Made by a program: the position numbers and the translations under genes. A DNA stretch of 64,000 nt, from positions 565,001-629,000 of the forward strand of contig JAQIJC010000001.1 of assembly GCA_036946405.1 (NCBI GenBank), written 5' to 3'. The notes beneath the pieces are model-generated. The model was given only the letters and a program-made list of their open reading frames with translations, was not told the DNA's origin and made no database searches. This stretch comes from Sphingomonas phyllosphaerae (GTDB lineage Bacteria; Pseudomonadota; Alphaproteobacteria; Sphingomonadales; Sphingomonadaceae). Positions 1-9,480 of this stretch are shown piece by piece (the first letter of the stretch is position 1; each line of letters begins with the position of its first letter).

Positions 1-172
1 CGACGAGCGCGGCGAAGACGGGCGGGACGTCGTGGTCGTCGAGCGTGAGCAGCAGGCGGTTGCGGTCGATGCCGAGCGCATGGGCGAGCAACAGCTCGGC
101 GTCGAGCCGCGCGGTCGGCGAGAAGGCGAAGCGCGCGGCGGCGTCGCGGAGGGCGTTTCGGGCGGCGGTCAT
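1..172 (-). CDS. prmC: PrmC, release factor glutamine methyltransferase (5' end only)
   Basis: The reverse strand from an ATG at 172 reads MTAARNALRDAAARF and then TARLDAELLLAHALG, the N-terminal helical domain of PrmC, which methylates the glutamine of the GGQ motif in release factors. The gene runs off the left edge of the window, so the catalytic NPPY region is not visible. It lies downstream of prfA on the same strand, the usual prfA-prmC order, but about 630 bp of repeat-rich DNA separates the two instead of the usual short gap. The assignment rests on about 57 residues and on context. Confidence 0.75.
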   Translation of the reverse strand, partial: MTAARNALRDAAARFAFSPTARLDAELLLAHALGIDRNRLLLTLDDHDVPPVFAALV

Positions 173-303
173 GCGGCGGTGACCGACGCGAATGTTGCGA
201 ATGTTGAGACGCTGGCGGGGTGTTTCAACGTTCGGGTTTGGGAGTGTGGGGTGGTTTCGATTCCCTGATCGTTTCCATCATTGACGGAGATAACAGCATC
301 TTT

Positions 304-384
304 CGTCGCCCCGGCCTTGAGCCGGGGTCGCGCTTTCACTTGGGTCGAGACGCAGCGGGGCCCCGGCTCAAGGCCGGGGCGACG
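304..384. repeat. Inverted repeat, family B (copy 1)
   Basis: The left arm CGTCGCCCCGGCCTTGAGCC at 304 is matched in inverse by the right arm ending at 384 (CTCAAGGCCGGGGCGACG). The middle is not conserved. A second copy lies at about 1895-1980, between hisS and prfA. The organisation is that of a REPIN-like doublet. Confidence 0.85.
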
Positions 385-469
385 GTGGTTTGGTTTGGCG
401 TCGTTTCCAGCTGCCAATGTTGTGAATGTTGAGACGGTGGTGCGGTGTCTCGACATTCGCGGCGCCGCC

Positions 470-545
470 GTCATTGCGAGCGTAGCGAAGCAATCCAGGG
501 CGTCCGGGTGACAACCCTGGATTGCTTCGCTGCGCTCGCAATGAC
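470..545. repeat. Inverted repeat, family A (copy 1)
   Basis: GTCATTGCGAGCGTAGCGAA and its inverse flank a short centre. The arms pair over about 30 bp, including CCAGGG/CCCTGG next to the centre. A second copy is at 23294-23368. This palindrome is widespread in proteobacterial genomes and produces spurious peptides such as HCERSEAIQ. Confidence 0.9.
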
Positions 546-613
546 GATGGGACATGGGCGGGACCATTTTTGCAGGGATGGATGGAGATAGCGTGAGTAG
601 GCGGCTGTAGGAC

Positions 614-803
614 AGCGCCGCGGCAAAGCCGCGTCGTCGGTCGGGGCGTAGCCCCGCCGGCCGGGCTTGGTTGAGTCCAGTCGCAGCATGCGACGGGCCA
701 GCCTGCGCGTAGCGCCGCGGCGAAGCCGCGTCGTCGGTCGGGTGGCCGGGGCCACCCGCCGGCCGGGCTTGCGCGAGTCTTGCCGCGGCACGCGGCAGGC
801 CGC
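614..803. repeat. Tandem pair of three-hairpin units
   Basis: Two units of about 96 bp start at 614 and 711. Each begins AGCGCCGCGGC and contains three hairpins. Hairpin 1 is CGCGGC-AA-GCCGCG in both. Hairpin 2 is GGGGC-GTA-GCCCC in unit 1 and GGGTGGCC-GG-GGCCACCC in unit 2. Hairpin 3 is TCGCA-GCA-TGCGA in unit 1 and TGCCGCG-GCA-CGCGGCA in unit 2. The linkers TCGTCGGTCG and CGCCGGCCGGGCTTG are the same, while stems 2 and 3 differ but remain fully paired. The array ends at the stop codon of prfA. Confidence 0.8.
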
Positions 804-804
804 G

Positions 805-1881
<1,077 letters not shown>

Positions 1882-1894
1882 GGGCGACCTTCCT

Positions 1895-1980
1895 TCGTTA
1901 TCCCGGCCTTGAGCCGGGATCCCGCTTTTGCCGCGACGTCGGAAAGGCAGCGGGGCCCCGGCTCAAGGCCGGGGCGACGG
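1895..1980. repeat. Inverted repeat, family B (copy 2)
   Basis: The left arm reads TATCCCGGCCTTGAGCCGGGA and the right arm GGCCCCGGCTCAAGGCCGGG. The left arm has become ATCCCGG..CCGGGAT while the right keeps CCCCGG..CCGGGG, so each arm still forms its own hairpin although the two arms no longer match perfectly. It lies between hisS and prfA. Confidence 0.8.
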
Positions 1981-1993
1981 GGGAGAAGTGGGG

Positions 1994-3217
1994 TCACGCG
2001 AGGACTTCCGCGGCGCGCGAGGTGTCGCCGCGCAGCACGCGGCCACGGGTGGCGACCGTGTCGCCGTCGAGCGCGAAGGTCAGCGTCTCGGCCGGGTCGA
2101 GCTTGAGCGCCTTATCGTAGCGCTTCTTGGGCGAACCGGTCGCGACCAGTTCGGCCGAAACCCCGGCACGACGCAATTTGGCGAGCGCCGCGACCGCTTC
2201 CGTTTGCGCGGCGTCGTTCTCTACCACCAGCACCACATCCGGCCGCGTCGCCGCCGGTTCCTCCAGCAGCATCGCCAGCCGCTCGACCCCCGCCGCCCAG
2301 CCCACGCCCGCGGTCGCCGGGCCGCCGAGGCTCTCGACCAGCCCGTCATAGCGACCGCCGGCCAGCACCGTGCCCTGCGCGCCGAGCCGGTCGGTGACGA
2401 ACTCGAACGCGGTGTGACGGTAATAATCCAGCCCGCGCACCAGCCGCTCGTTGCGGGTCCAGCGCACGCCGGCAGCGTCGAGGCCCTTCTGCACGCTGTC
2501 GAAAAACGCGCCGGCCTCCGCGCTCATATAGGCGTCGATGCCCGGCGCGGCGTCGGCGATCGGGCGGTCGCGCGGGTCCTTGCTGTCGAGGATGCGCAGC
2601 GGGTTCTTGTCGAGCCGCGTCAGGCTGTCCTCGCTCAAATCACCGCGATGCGCCTCAAAATGCGCGACCAGGGCATCGCGCCACGCGTCGCGGGTCGCGG
2701 CATCGCCGAGCGTGTTGAGTTGCAGCGTCACGCCCTCGGCGACGCCCAGCTCGTGGAGCAACTGATCGGCGAGCGTCAGCAACTCCACGTCCGCCGCGGG
2801 CTCGGGCGCGCCGAGTATCTCGGCGTCGATCTGGTGGAATTGGCGATAGCGGCCCTTCTGTGGGCGCTCGTAGCGGAACACCGCGCCGCTGGTGACCAGC
2901 TTGAGCGGCGCGAACTGCTGCCAGCCGTTGGTGATGTAGGCGCGCGCGATCCCGGCGGTGAACTCGGGGCGGAGCGTCAGCAGATCGTCGCCCTTGTCGG
3001 GAAAGGTGTACATCTCCTTCGAGACGACATCGGTGGTCTCGCCGATCGAGCGCGCGAAGACCTGCGTGTCCTCGAACACCGGCACCTCGACCCGCTCGAA
3101 GCAATAGAGCCGGCGGACGCGGTCGAAGGTGTCGAGCACATGCGCGAAGCGGCGCTGCTCGTCGCGGAAGATGTCCTGCGTGCCGCGCACGCGCTGCGGG
3201 GTGGGAATACGGGCCAT
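1994..3217 (-). CDS. hisS: Histidyl-tRNA synthetase
   Basis: A class II aminoacyl-tRNA synthetase of 407 residues that charges tRNA-His. The start at 3217 gives [17 protein letters not shown], the usual beginning. Class II features include [16 protein letters not shown] (motif 2) and the histidine-specific [15 protein letters not shown]. The C-terminal part is the anticodon-binding domain. The frame stays open upstream of 3217 but shows no family similarity there. A divergent membrane-protein gene starts 52 bp away. Confidence 0.96.
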   Translation of the reverse strand: MARIPTPQRVRGTQDIFRDEQRRFAHVLDTFDRVRRLYCFERVEVPVFEDTQVFARSIGETTDVVSKEMYTFPDKGDDLLTLRPEFTAGIARAYITNGWQQFAPLKLVTSGAVFRYERPQKGRYRQFHQIDAEILGAPEPAADVELLTLADQLLHELGVAEGVTLQLNTLGDAATRDAWRDALVAHFEAHRGDLSEDSLTRLDKNPLRILDSKDPRDRPIADAAPGIDAYMSAEAGAFFDSVQKGLDAAGVRWTRNERLVRGLDYYRHTAFEFVTDRLGAQGTVLAGGRYDGLVESLGGPATAGVGWAAGVERLAMLLEEPAATRPDVVLVVENDAAQTEAVAALAKLRRAGVSAELVATGSPKKRYDKALKLDPAETLTFALDGDTVATRGRVLRGDTSRAAEVLA

Positions 3218-3269
3218 AAGAAAGCGCGCATCTAGTCGCGGACGCCGCCGCGCGCTAGCGGCTGTTCGC

Positions 3270-3920
3270 ATGGACGATCGCGCGCGCTGGTGGGGGTTGG
3301 GACGGCGGATCGCACCGCCGCGCTTCGTGCTGTTCGCGGTGGTGCTGGTGATCGCGGTCGCGGCGCTGTGGCCGGCGTTCGGGCGCGGGCGCGGGGCGAT
3401 GGCGGGATTCGATGTCGCGGCGATCGTCTTTCTGCTCAGCATGATCCGGCTGCCGCGCCACGACAGCCCCGCGCAGATGCGCGTCGTCGCGCAGGCCAAC
3501 GACGCCAACCGCACGCTGCTGCTGGCGATCACCGCGGCGGTGATGCTGGTGATCCTGACCGCGGTGCACGAGGAATTGCAGGGGCGGCAAAGCGATCCGA
3601 CGCGGTTGCTGGTGATCGTCACGCTGGCGTTGGCGTGGCTGTTCTCGAACATGGTCTATGCGCTGCATTATGCGCATCTGTTCTACATGCCGGGCGATGA
3701 CGGGAAGGATGCGGGCGGGATCGACTTTCCGGGGACCGACACGCCCGATTACTGGGACTTCGTCTATTTCAGCTACACGCTGGGGATGACCTTCCAGACC
3801 TCCGACGTGACGATCCGATCGGGGACGGTGCGGCGCGCGGTGCTGGGGCAGTGCCTCGCCGGGTTCGTTTTCAATCTGGGCGTGATCGCGTTCAGCATCA
3901 ACGTGCTGGGCGCCAACTGA
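3270..3920 (+). CDS. DUF1345 family membrane protein
   Basis: A 216-residue polytopic protein with hydrophobic segments near residues 17-35, 45-60, 80-100, 110-130 and 190-210. The stretches [29 protein letters not shown] and [20 protein letters not shown] are typical of DUF1345 proteins, whose function is unknown to me. The start at 3270 is the first ATG after the divergent hisS start. A frame running further upstream has no membrane or family features and is not used. Confidence 0.8.
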   Translation: MDDRARWWGLGRRIAPPRFVLFAVVLVIAVAALWPAFGRGRGAMAGFDVAAIVFLLSMIRLPRHDSPAQMRVVAQANDANRTLLLAITAAVMLVILTAVHEELQGRQSDPTRLLVIVTLALAWLFSNMVYALHYAHLFYMPGDDGKDAGGIDFPGTDTPDYWDFVYFSYTLGMTFQTSDVTIRSGTVRRAVLGQCLAGFVFNLGVIAFSINVLGAN

Positions 3921-3992
3921 CGGCGGGGGGGCTGGACGCGAGGCGCGCGGGCTGATTAATCGGGTCAGTCACGCTGTCCTTTGGGAGCCCCG

Positions 3993-5915
3993 ATGATCGC
4001 CCGTTTCGCGTCCGCCGCCCTTCTCGCCTCCGTCGCCCTCACCCCGCTCGCCGCGCAGGTCCCTGCCGGCAACAGCGCGCCGCAACCGGTGCCGTTTACC
4101 GACACCATCCCCGCGCCACGCGACGTGCGCTTCCCCGGCACGCTCCGGCTCAATGTCGACGCCAGCGATTCGTCGCAGGGGATCTTCCGCGTCACCGAGA
4201 CGATCCCGGTCCCGCAGGCCGGGCATATGGTGCTGTTGTTCCCGAAGTGGCTGCCCGGCGCGCACTCCCCGCGCGGCGAGATCGAGAAGCTGGCCGGGCT
4301 CATCATCACCGCGAATGGCAAGCGCGTCGAGTGGACGCGCGACCCGGTCGACGTCTACGCCTTCCACATCGACGTGCCGGCGGGCGCGAAGACGGTCGAG
4401 GCGCGGTTCCAGTTCATCTCGGCGACGCAGACCAATCAGGGTCGGATCGTGATGACCCCGACGATGATCTCGCTCCAGCCCAATTCGGTGAGCCTCTACC
4501 CGGCCGGTTATTTCACGCGGCAGATCCCGATCCAGATGACGGTCAAATACCCGGACGGCTGGACGGCAGCGGGGGCGGTGCCGGCCAAGAAGGTCGGATC
4601 GACCTACAGCTATGACACCACCAATTACGAGGTGCTGGTCGATTCGCCGGTGCTGGCGGGCAAGTACGGCAAGGTCTGGCCGCTCTCTCCACGCGTCAAC
4701 CTCAACGTCTTCGCCGACGACCCCGCCGAGCTGGCCGCGACCCCCGAGCAGATCGCCGGGCACCAGCGGCTGGTCGAGCAGGCGGTAAAGACGTTCGGCG
4801 CGCAGCATTACGACAAATACGAGTTCCTGCTGTCGATCACCGACAAGCTGGGCGGGATCGGGCTGGAGCATCATCGCTCGAGCGAGAATGGCGTGACGCC
4901 GGGCTATTTCACCAAGTGGAACGACGGCCCCGGCCGCCGCAACCTGTTGCCGCACGAATTCACGCACAGCTGGGACGGCAAGTTCCGGCGCGGCGCCGAC
5001 CTGTGGACCCCCGACTTCCGCACGCCGATGCGCAATTCGTTGCTGTGGGTCTATGAAGGGCAGACGCAATTCTGGGGCTATGTGCTCCAGGCGCGGTCGG
5101 GGCTGGTCAGCAAGCAGGACACGCTCGACCAATATGCCGCGATCATGGCGCTCTACGACAGCCAGCCGGCGCGGCAGTGGCGATCGCTGGTCGACACCAC
5201 CAACGATCCGGTGATCTCGCAGCGCCGGCCGAAGGGCTGGACCAGCTGGCAACGCAGCGAGGATTATTACAACGAGGGGCTGCTCGTCTGGATGGACGTC
5301 GATTCGCTGCTGCGCGAGAAATCGGGCGGCGCGAAGTCGATCGACGATTTCGCCCGCGCGTTCTTCGGCATCCGCGACGGCGACTGGGGCGAGGTGACCT
5401 ACACGTTCGACGATGTCGCCAAAACGCTGAACGGGATCGTGCCGTGGGATTGGGCGGGCTATCTGCGCCGCCGGCTGACCGAACATGCCAGCGGCGCGCC
5501 GATCGATGGATTTGCGCGCAACGGCTATCAACTGTCCTATAGCGAGACGCCGACAGCGTCGTTCAAGGCCGCAGAAGCCACGTCCAAATCGACCAACCTG
5601 ACCTATTCGGGCGGCATGGTGGTCGATTCATCGGGCACGCTGACCGGCGTGACCTGGGACAGCGCCGCCTTCAAGGCGGGCTTCACGGTGGGCGACCAGA
5701 TCGTCGCGGTCGACGGCGAGGCGTATAGCGCCGACAAACTGAAGGCCGCGATCACCGCCGCAAAGGGCTCAAAAATCGCTATCCCCTTGACGGTAAAGCA
5801 AGGCGATCGCTTCCGCAGCGCAGCACTCGACTATCATAATGGCTTGCGTTACCCGCGCCTTCAGAAGATCGGCACCGGCGAGACCGGTCTCGATCGGCTT
5901 CTTTCGCCCCGCTGA
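3993..5915 (+). CDS. M61 family metallopeptidase with PDZ domain
   Basis: A secreted zinc peptidase of 640 residues (glycyl-aminopeptidase type). The signal peptide MIARFASAALLASVALTPLAAQ is followed by an N-terminal beta domain. The HEFTH zinc motif lies at about 321-325 in LLPHEFTHSWDGKFR, with the downstream glutamate in LLWVYEGQTQFWG. A C-terminal PDZ domain contains AAFKAGFTVGDQIVAVDG. GGGAG at 3983 gives a reasonable ribosome site for the ATG at 3993, which I prefer to an upstream TTG at 3981. It probably acts in the periplasm. Confidence 0.9.
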   Translation: MIARFASAALLASVALTPLAAQVPAGNSAPQPVPFTDTIPAPRDVRFPGTLRLNVDASDSSQGIFRVTETIPVPQAGHMVLLFPKWLPGAHSPRGEIEKLAGLIITANGKRVEWTRDPVDVYAFHIDVPAGAKTVEARFQFISATQTNQGRIVMTPTMISLQPNSVSLYPAGYFTRQIPIQMTVKYPDGWTAAGAVPAKKVGSTYSYDTTNYEVLVDSPVLAGKYGKVWPLSPRVNLNVFADDPAELAATPEQIAGHQRLVEQAVKTFGAQHYDKYEFLLSITDKLGGIGLEHHRSSENGVTPGYFTKWNDGPGRRNLLPHEFTHSWDGKFRRGADLWTPDFRTPMRNSLLWVYEGQTQFWGYVLQARSGLVSKQDTLDQYAAIMALYDSQPARQWRSLVDTTNDPVISQRRPKGWTSWQRSEDYYNEGLLVWMDVDSLLREKSGGAKSIDDFARAFFGIRDGDWGEVTYTFDDVAKTLNGIVPWDWAGYLRRRLTEHASGAPIDGFARNGYQLSYSETPTASFKAAEATSKSTNLTYSGGMVVDSSGTLTGVTWDSAAFKAGFTVGDQIVAVDGEAYSADKLKAAITAAKGSKIAIPLTVKQGDRFRSAALDYHNGLRYPRLQKIGTGETGLDRLLSPR

Positions 5916-5948
5916 TCCGGGGCGTTCGCACCTCAAGAGGGGAAGAGA

Positions 5949-6527
5949 ATGCGTATCGATCTGATCCCGGTGGGCAAGAGCCCGCCCGACGACCTGAACG
6001 TGGTGATCGAGGTGCCGACCGGCGGCGAGCCCGTGAAGTACGAATTCGACAAGGCATCGGGCGCGCTGTTCGTCGACCGCATTCTGCATACGCCGATGCG
6101 TTACCCGGCGAACTACGGTTTCGTGCCGCACACGCTGTCGCCGGACGGCGATCCGCTCGACGCGCTGGTCGTCGCGCGCTCGCCGTTCATCCCGGGCTGC
6201 GTGGTCCGTGCGCGTCCGATCGCGGTGCTGAACCTCGAGGACGAGGCCGGCGGCGACGAGAAGCTGGTCTGCGTGCCCGTCGACTCGACCTTCCCGTATT
6301 ACGCCAATGTCGGCGAGAAGGACGACCTGCCCGAGATCGTCTTCGCGCAGATCGAGCACTTCTTCACCCACTACAAGGATCTGGAGAAGAAGAAGTGGGT
6401 GCGGATCGGCACCTGGGGCGACCGCGAGGAAGCGCGCCGGATCGTCATGGAAGCGATCGACCGCTACGAGGCCGCCAAGGCCGAGGGCGTCGAGCCGCAC
6501 GACCATGACGTGCCGGGTCGGGAATAA
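5949..6527 (+). CDS. ppa: Inorganic pyrophosphatase
   Basis: A family I soluble pyrophosphatase of 192 residues that hydrolyses PPi released by biosynthesis. Active-site features are KYEFDKASGALFVDR, RYPANYGFVPHTLSPDGDPLDALV (the acidic cluster binds the metals) and EDEAGGDEKLVCVP. AGAGGGGAA just before the ATG is a strong ribosome site. A hairpin follows the stop codon, and the next genes run convergently. Confidence 0.97.
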   Translation: MRIDLIPVGKSPPDDLNVVIEVPTGGEPVKYEFDKASGALFVDRILHTPMRYPANYGFVPHTLSPDGDPLDALVVARSPFIPGCVVRARPIAVLNLEDEAGGDEKLVCVPVDSTFPYYANVGEKDDLPEIVFAQIEHFFTHYKDLEKKKWVRIGTWGDREEARRIVMEAIDRYEAAKAEGVEPHDHDVPGRE

Positions 6528-6538
6528 GACCGTATATT

Positions 6539-6561
6539 CCCTCTCCCCTTTGGGGAGAGGG
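6539..6561. terminator. Hairpin between convergent ppa and tfoX-like genes
   Basis: CCCTCTCCCC-TTT-GGGGAGAGGG is a perfect 10-bp stem with a 3-nt loop. It sits between two convergent stop codons, so it can end transcription from both sides. No long T tract follows immediately (TTTTT comes 8 nt later on the plus strand), so its strength is uncertain. The same short palindrome is a common genomic repeat in this group. Confidence 0.55.
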
Positions 6562-6915
6562 CTAAACGTTTTTCTTCTTTGGTGGCGCCCGCCGCCCCGC
6601 CGCGACACCAAGCAACGCCCAGTCGCGCAGCACCTCGCCATCGTCGTAGCAATCTTCCGGCGCGCGACGATAGTTCATCGATGCCACCGTGCCATCGCTG
6701 CGCTGATGGGTGAAGCGCGCGCAGTCTTCCGCATCATATGCCGCGTCACTCTCGGCATCGCCTTTGAACCACAGGCCGCCGTCGCCATCGACGATCGCGA
6801 AGATCACGCCGTCGAGGTAAAGCGTCGCGCCGCCCATCATCCGGCGGTGCGTGACGCTGCCGTCCGCCGCCAGCGCCTCCGCGACCCAGTCGATCAGTCC
6901 CCGATCCAGCGCCAT
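6562..6915 (-). CDS. TfoX N-terminal domain protein
   Basis: A 117-residue protein with the TfoX/Sxy N-terminal fold. Key segments are HRRMMGGATLYLDGVIFAIV and LWFKGDAESDAAYDAEDCARFTH. It lacks the C-terminal domain of true competence regulators, so it is a stand-alone domain of unknown role. The C-terminus APPKKKNV is basic. It is the last gene of a tightly packed minus-strand run with the SMR and GNAT genes. Confidence 0.8.
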   Translation of the reverse strand: MALDRGLIDWVAEALAADGSVTHRRMMGGATLYLDGVIFAIVDGDGGLWFKGDAESDAAYDAEDCARFTHQRSDGTVASMNYRRAPEDCYDDGEVLRDWALLGVAAGRRAPPKKKNV

Positions 6916-6919
6916 CGCC

Positions 6920-7240
6920 TCAATGCCCCGCGGTCAGCTTGAGCCCGGCGATACACCCGACCGCGCCGAGGATCAGCAACAGCCGCACCGGTGTCACGGC
7001 CTCGCCGTAAAACAAGATGCCGGTCAGCACCGTGCCGAGCGCGCCGATCCCGGTCCATACCGCATAGGCGGTGCCCATCGGAATGCTGCGCGCGGCGATT
7101 TCCAGCAGCAGCATCGACATCGACACCGAGGCGAGAAAGGCGAGCGTCCAGCCGATGTGGCGAAAACCGTCGGCGTTGCGCAGGCAGGTGGTGAAGCCGA
7201 CCTCGAACAGTCCGCCGACGATCAGCCAGACCCACGCCAT
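6920..7240 (-). CDS. SMR family exporter (SugE/Gdx-like)
   Basis: A 106-residue four-helix small multidrug resistance protein. The essential glutamate of helix 1 is in IVGGLFEVGFTT, and the conserved IPMGTAYAVWTGIGALGTVLTG marks helix 3. The SugE-like pattern suggests guanidinium export, but that is family knowledge and not shown here. The ATG at 7240 overlaps the stop of the upstream acetyltransferase as TGATG, which supports this start and translational coupling. Confidence 0.88.
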   Translation of the reverse strand: MAWVWLIVGGLFEVGFTTCLRNADGFRHIGWTLAFLASVSMSMLLLEIAARSIPMGTAYAVWTGIGALGTVLTGILFYGEAVTPVRLLLILGAVGCIAGLKLTAGH

Positions 7241-7722
7241 CAACCGCGCTCCGCCAGCGCCAGCAACGCCGCACCATCGACGCGTTGCACCGTCCACTCG
7301 TCCTGCGCGACCGCACCCTTTGCGCGATAGAAGTCGATCGCGGGGGTGTTCCAGTCAAGCACCCACCATTCGAAGCGCGCATAGCCGCGGTCGACCGCGA
7401 TCCCGGCCAGCGCCTTCAGCAACGCCGCGCCCGCGCCCCGCCCGCGCGCCTCCGGCGCGATGTAGAGATCGTCGAGCCAGAGGCCGCGCTTGCCGGTCCA
7501 GGTCGAGAAGGTGAGATAGAAGAGCGCGAAGCCGACCGCTCGGCCGTCGAGGTCGGCGATCAGCGCCTCGGCGGCGGAGGATGCGCCGAAGAGGGCGTCG
7601 TGGAGCATCGGTTCGGTCGCTTGAACGGCGTCCGGCGCCTTCTCGAACGCGGCGAGATCGCGGACGAAGCCGAGCATCGTCGGGACGTCGGCGGGCGTGG
7701 CGGGACGGATCGTGAGCGTCAT
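7240..7722 (-). CDS. GNAT family N-acetyltransferase (diamine acetyltransferase-like)
   Basis: A 160-residue acetyl-CoA-dependent transferase. TIRPATPADVPTMLGFVRDL is the first strand and helix. GLWLDDLYIAPEARGRGAGAAL carries the R/Q-x-x-G-x-G/A CoA-binding loop. FEKAPDAV and FSTWTGKRG resemble the spermidine/spermine and diamine acetyltransferase branch. The start at 7722 (MTLTIRPA) fits the family better than an upstream in-frame start. A REPIN-like repeat lies just upstream. Confidence 0.87.
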   Translation of the reverse strand: MTLTIRPATPADVPTMLGFVRDLAAFEKAPDAVQATEPMLHDALFGASSAAEALIADLDGRAVGFALFYLTFSTWTGKRGLWLDDLYIAPEARGRGAGAALLKALAGIAVDRGYARFEWWVLDWNTPAIDFYRAKGAVAQDEWTVQRVDGAALLALAERG

Positions 7723-7777
7723 GGGCGTGGGTGTAGCGCGTCGTGATGAGCTGCCCAACCTTCGTCCACTGTCCTGC

Positions 7778-7869
7778 CGTCATCCCCGCGCTGGCGGGGA
7801 TCCAGACGCGCAGGCCTGTCGATAGAAGCGAAACGTCAGAGGTTCTGGATCCCCGCCTGCGCGGGGATG
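7778..7869. repeat. REPIN-like repeat, family C (copy 1)
   Basis: Both arms are ATCCCCGC..GCGGGGAT hairpins arranged as inverted copies, with AGACGCGCAGG beside the left arm. Four other copies lie at about 11852, 44832, 49298 and 54752. Confidence 0.9.
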
Positions 7870-7880
7870 GCGGATGATGG

Positions 7881-8783
7881 TTAAGCCGCCCCTTCCAGCG
7901 CCCCTTGCGGCACCGTCCGCCGCCGCGCCGCATACAGACACGCGGCAACGATCACGCCCGCTCCCGCCAAGGTCGTCGGCGCGACGCGCTCACCGAAGCA
8001 CAGCCAGCCGAGCACCGCGGCATAGACGAACGACGTATATTCGGTGGTCGCCAGAAACCCGGCCTCGGCATGGGCATAGGCCCAGCCAAGCAGAAACAGC
8101 GACGCCGACGCGAGCAGCGCGGCGACCGCGATCTTCCACCACAGCGCGGCAGCGGGCGGCGCCGCCAGCCACGGCGCGGCGCACAGCAGCAGGAGCGCGA
8201 TGATCGCCGATTGCACGAAGGCGATTTCGCCGGGGGTCGCCGCCTGGCTCTGAAGCCGCGCGACGATCAGGTTGATCGCGTACAGGATCGCCGAGGCAAG
8301 GATCGCACCCGCGCCGACCAGCGCCTCCGGCCCGAGGGTCATGCGAGCCTGCCCGGCGAGGATCACCGCCACCCCGGCGAGCGCGGCGAGCGACGCGCCG
8401 ACCACCCGCGCGCCGACGCGCTCTCCGAGCAGCCACGCGCCGAGCAGCAGCGCAAGCAGCGGCGCGATGTAGGTCAGCGCGATCGCCTGCGCCATCGGCA
8501 CGCGCGCCAGCCCCCAGAAGAACAGCAGCGCCATCGCGGTGGTGAGCGCGCCGCGCGCCAGATGCAGCCTGAGCGCCCGCGCCCCGATCCGTCGACCGCC
8601 ACCGGCCCGCCACGCCACACCGCCGATCGCGCTCTGGAGCAGCGTCCGCCACAGCAGCGCATTGTAGACGCCGATCGCCAGCACCAGCGACTTCATGAAC
8701 GCGTCCATGATCGAGAACAGCCCGATCCCGCCCGCCGCGACGCCGAGCGCCAGCGCCGGGGAAAGATAACGCGGGTTGGTCAT
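7881..8783 (-). CDS. EamA/DMT family permease
   Basis: A 300-residue inner-membrane protein with about ten hydrophobic helices in two EamA halves. Examples are LFSIMDAFMKSLVLAIGVYN in the first half and EYTSFVYAAVLGWLCFGERV near the end; the latter is the typical end of the second EamA repeat. The substrate cannot be told from sequence. The start is 3 bp after the stop of the AbrB-like gene, so the two are probably co-transcribed. Confidence 0.88.
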   Translation of the reverse strand: MTNPRYLSPALALGVAAGGIGLFSIMDAFMKSLVLAIGVYNALLWRTLLQSAIGGVAWRAGGGRRIGARALRLHLARGALTTAMALLFFWGLARVPMAQAIALTYIAPLLALLLGAWLLGERVGARVVGASLAALAGVAVILAGQARMTLGPEALVGAGAILASAILYAINLIVARLQSQAATPGEIAFVQSAIIALLLLCAAPWLAAPPAAALWWKIAVAALLASASLFLLGWAYAHAEAGFLATTEYTSFVYAAVLGWLCFGERVAPTTLAGAGVIVAACLYAARRRTVPQGALEGAA

Positions 8784-8786
8784 CGA

Positions 8787-8954
8787 TCAGTCATGCGGCC
8801 CGTCATCGCGCGGATCGCGGCCAGCTATGCGGACGCCGGCTTCCATCAGTTCGAACGTCACCGCATCGCCCTCTGCCAAGCCGCAGTCACGCAGCAGGTC
8901 GGGAGGGATCGTGATCGCGCCGTCGGCGTCTACCGTCGTCAGAAGATTTTCCAC
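8787..8954 (-). CDS. Small AbrB/SpoVT-type DNA-binding protein
   Basis: A 55-residue frame starting at GTG 8954 and reading VENLLTTVDADGAITIPPDLL, then RDCGLAEGDAVTFELMEAG. This is the swapped-hairpin AbrB pattern (D-x-x-G-R-I-x-I-P at the front, G-d-x-v-x-f near the middle). It starts inside the end of the preceding hypothetical gene (16-bp overlap) with AAGAGG upstream, and stops 3 bp before the DMT permease start. Such proteins are often antitoxins, but no PIN or MazF toxin is adjacent. Confidence 0.7.
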   Translation of the reverse strand: MENLLTTVDADGAITIPPDLLRDCGLAEGDAVTFELMEAGVRIAGRDPRDDGPHD

Positions 8955-9475
8955 CAGGGCCTCTTGCCGACCGGATCAACGCCCGTGACGACCGTGAAGG
9001 TCGCGTCGCTGAGCGCATCGTAGCGGTGGCCGGTGATCGCTTCCATGATCGCGACGGGGATATCGAAGAGGTGATCGACCTCGCCGCTCTCGTCTTCACG
9101 CTCACGCGCCTGCGCCTCCGCAACGATCGGCGCAAAGGACGCCGGCCAGTCGCCGGCAAGCTCGCCTTCTTCGTCGACGCCATAGCTGACCGACCAGCGA
9201 TCCGCGCCGTCGTCGACGCGCAGATCGGCGGCCATCACGCCTTCATGCGCCATCAGCGTCGCGATCGCCGGCCGGGGCGTCATGCCGTCCAGCCGCTTCG
9301 CATCCGCCCAGTCGCAGTTATTGGCCCAGACGATCGTCCAGCCGGTCGGCAATTGCGCCGCCGACAGGGGCGCCTCGTTCGCCGCGTCGACCTGACCGCT
9401 ATCGGTCAGCCCCAGCTGCGACAACACCGCGGCCTTGTCGGCCTTCGCCGCCAGCAGGCTGATCCGAAACCCCAT
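8939..9475 (-). CDS. Hypothetical protein (178 aa)
   Basis: The start at 9475 (MGFRISLLAAKADKAAVLSQ) is 5 bp after the stop of ispG, so it is probably in the same transcript. The protein is acidic and soluble, with no signal peptide or membrane segment. Landmarks are WTIVWANNCDWADAKRL and ITGHRYDALSDATFTVV. I do not recognise a family. The end WWKIF overlaps the small AbrB-like gene. Confidence 0.7.
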   Translation of the reverse strand: MGFRISLLAAKADKAAVLSQLGLTDSGQVDAANEAPLSAAQLPTGWTIVWANNCDWADAKRLDGMTPRPAIATLMAHEGVMAADLRVDDGADRWSVSYGVDEEGELAGDWPASFAPIVAEAQAREREDESGEVDHLFDIPVAIMEAITGHRYDALSDATFTVVTGVDPVGKRPWWKIF

Positions 9476-9480
9476 CGCGA

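Larger units (their letters stand above)
173..804. other. Repeat-filled 630-bp gap between prfA and prmC
   Basis: No gene is supported here. The gap holds, in order, an inverted repeat at 304-384, another at 470-545, and a tandem pair of three-hairpin units at 614-803. Short open frames are explained by the repeats themselves, for example one encoding RHCERSEAIQ, a translation typical of this palindrome. Two short stretches of similar text, around 190-225 and 411-455, both contain AATGTTG..AATGTTGAGAC, a weak direct repeat. Confidence 0.7.

Noticed and set aside
471..545. Possible tRNA or small RNA gene in the strong palindrome
   Set aside because: The element is a simple inverted repeat with a second copy at 23294; no cloverleaf or T-loop sequence is present.
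32..567. Short frames at the left edge, including one encoding RHCERSEAIQ
   Set aside because: They are translations of the palindromic repeats and the opposite strand of prmC.
8787..9475. Toxin-antitoxin pair made of the AbrB-like gene and the 178-residue hypothetical gene
   Set aside because: The larger gene has no PIN, MazF or RelE features and is nearer to an ispG-linked transcript. A pair cannot be supported.
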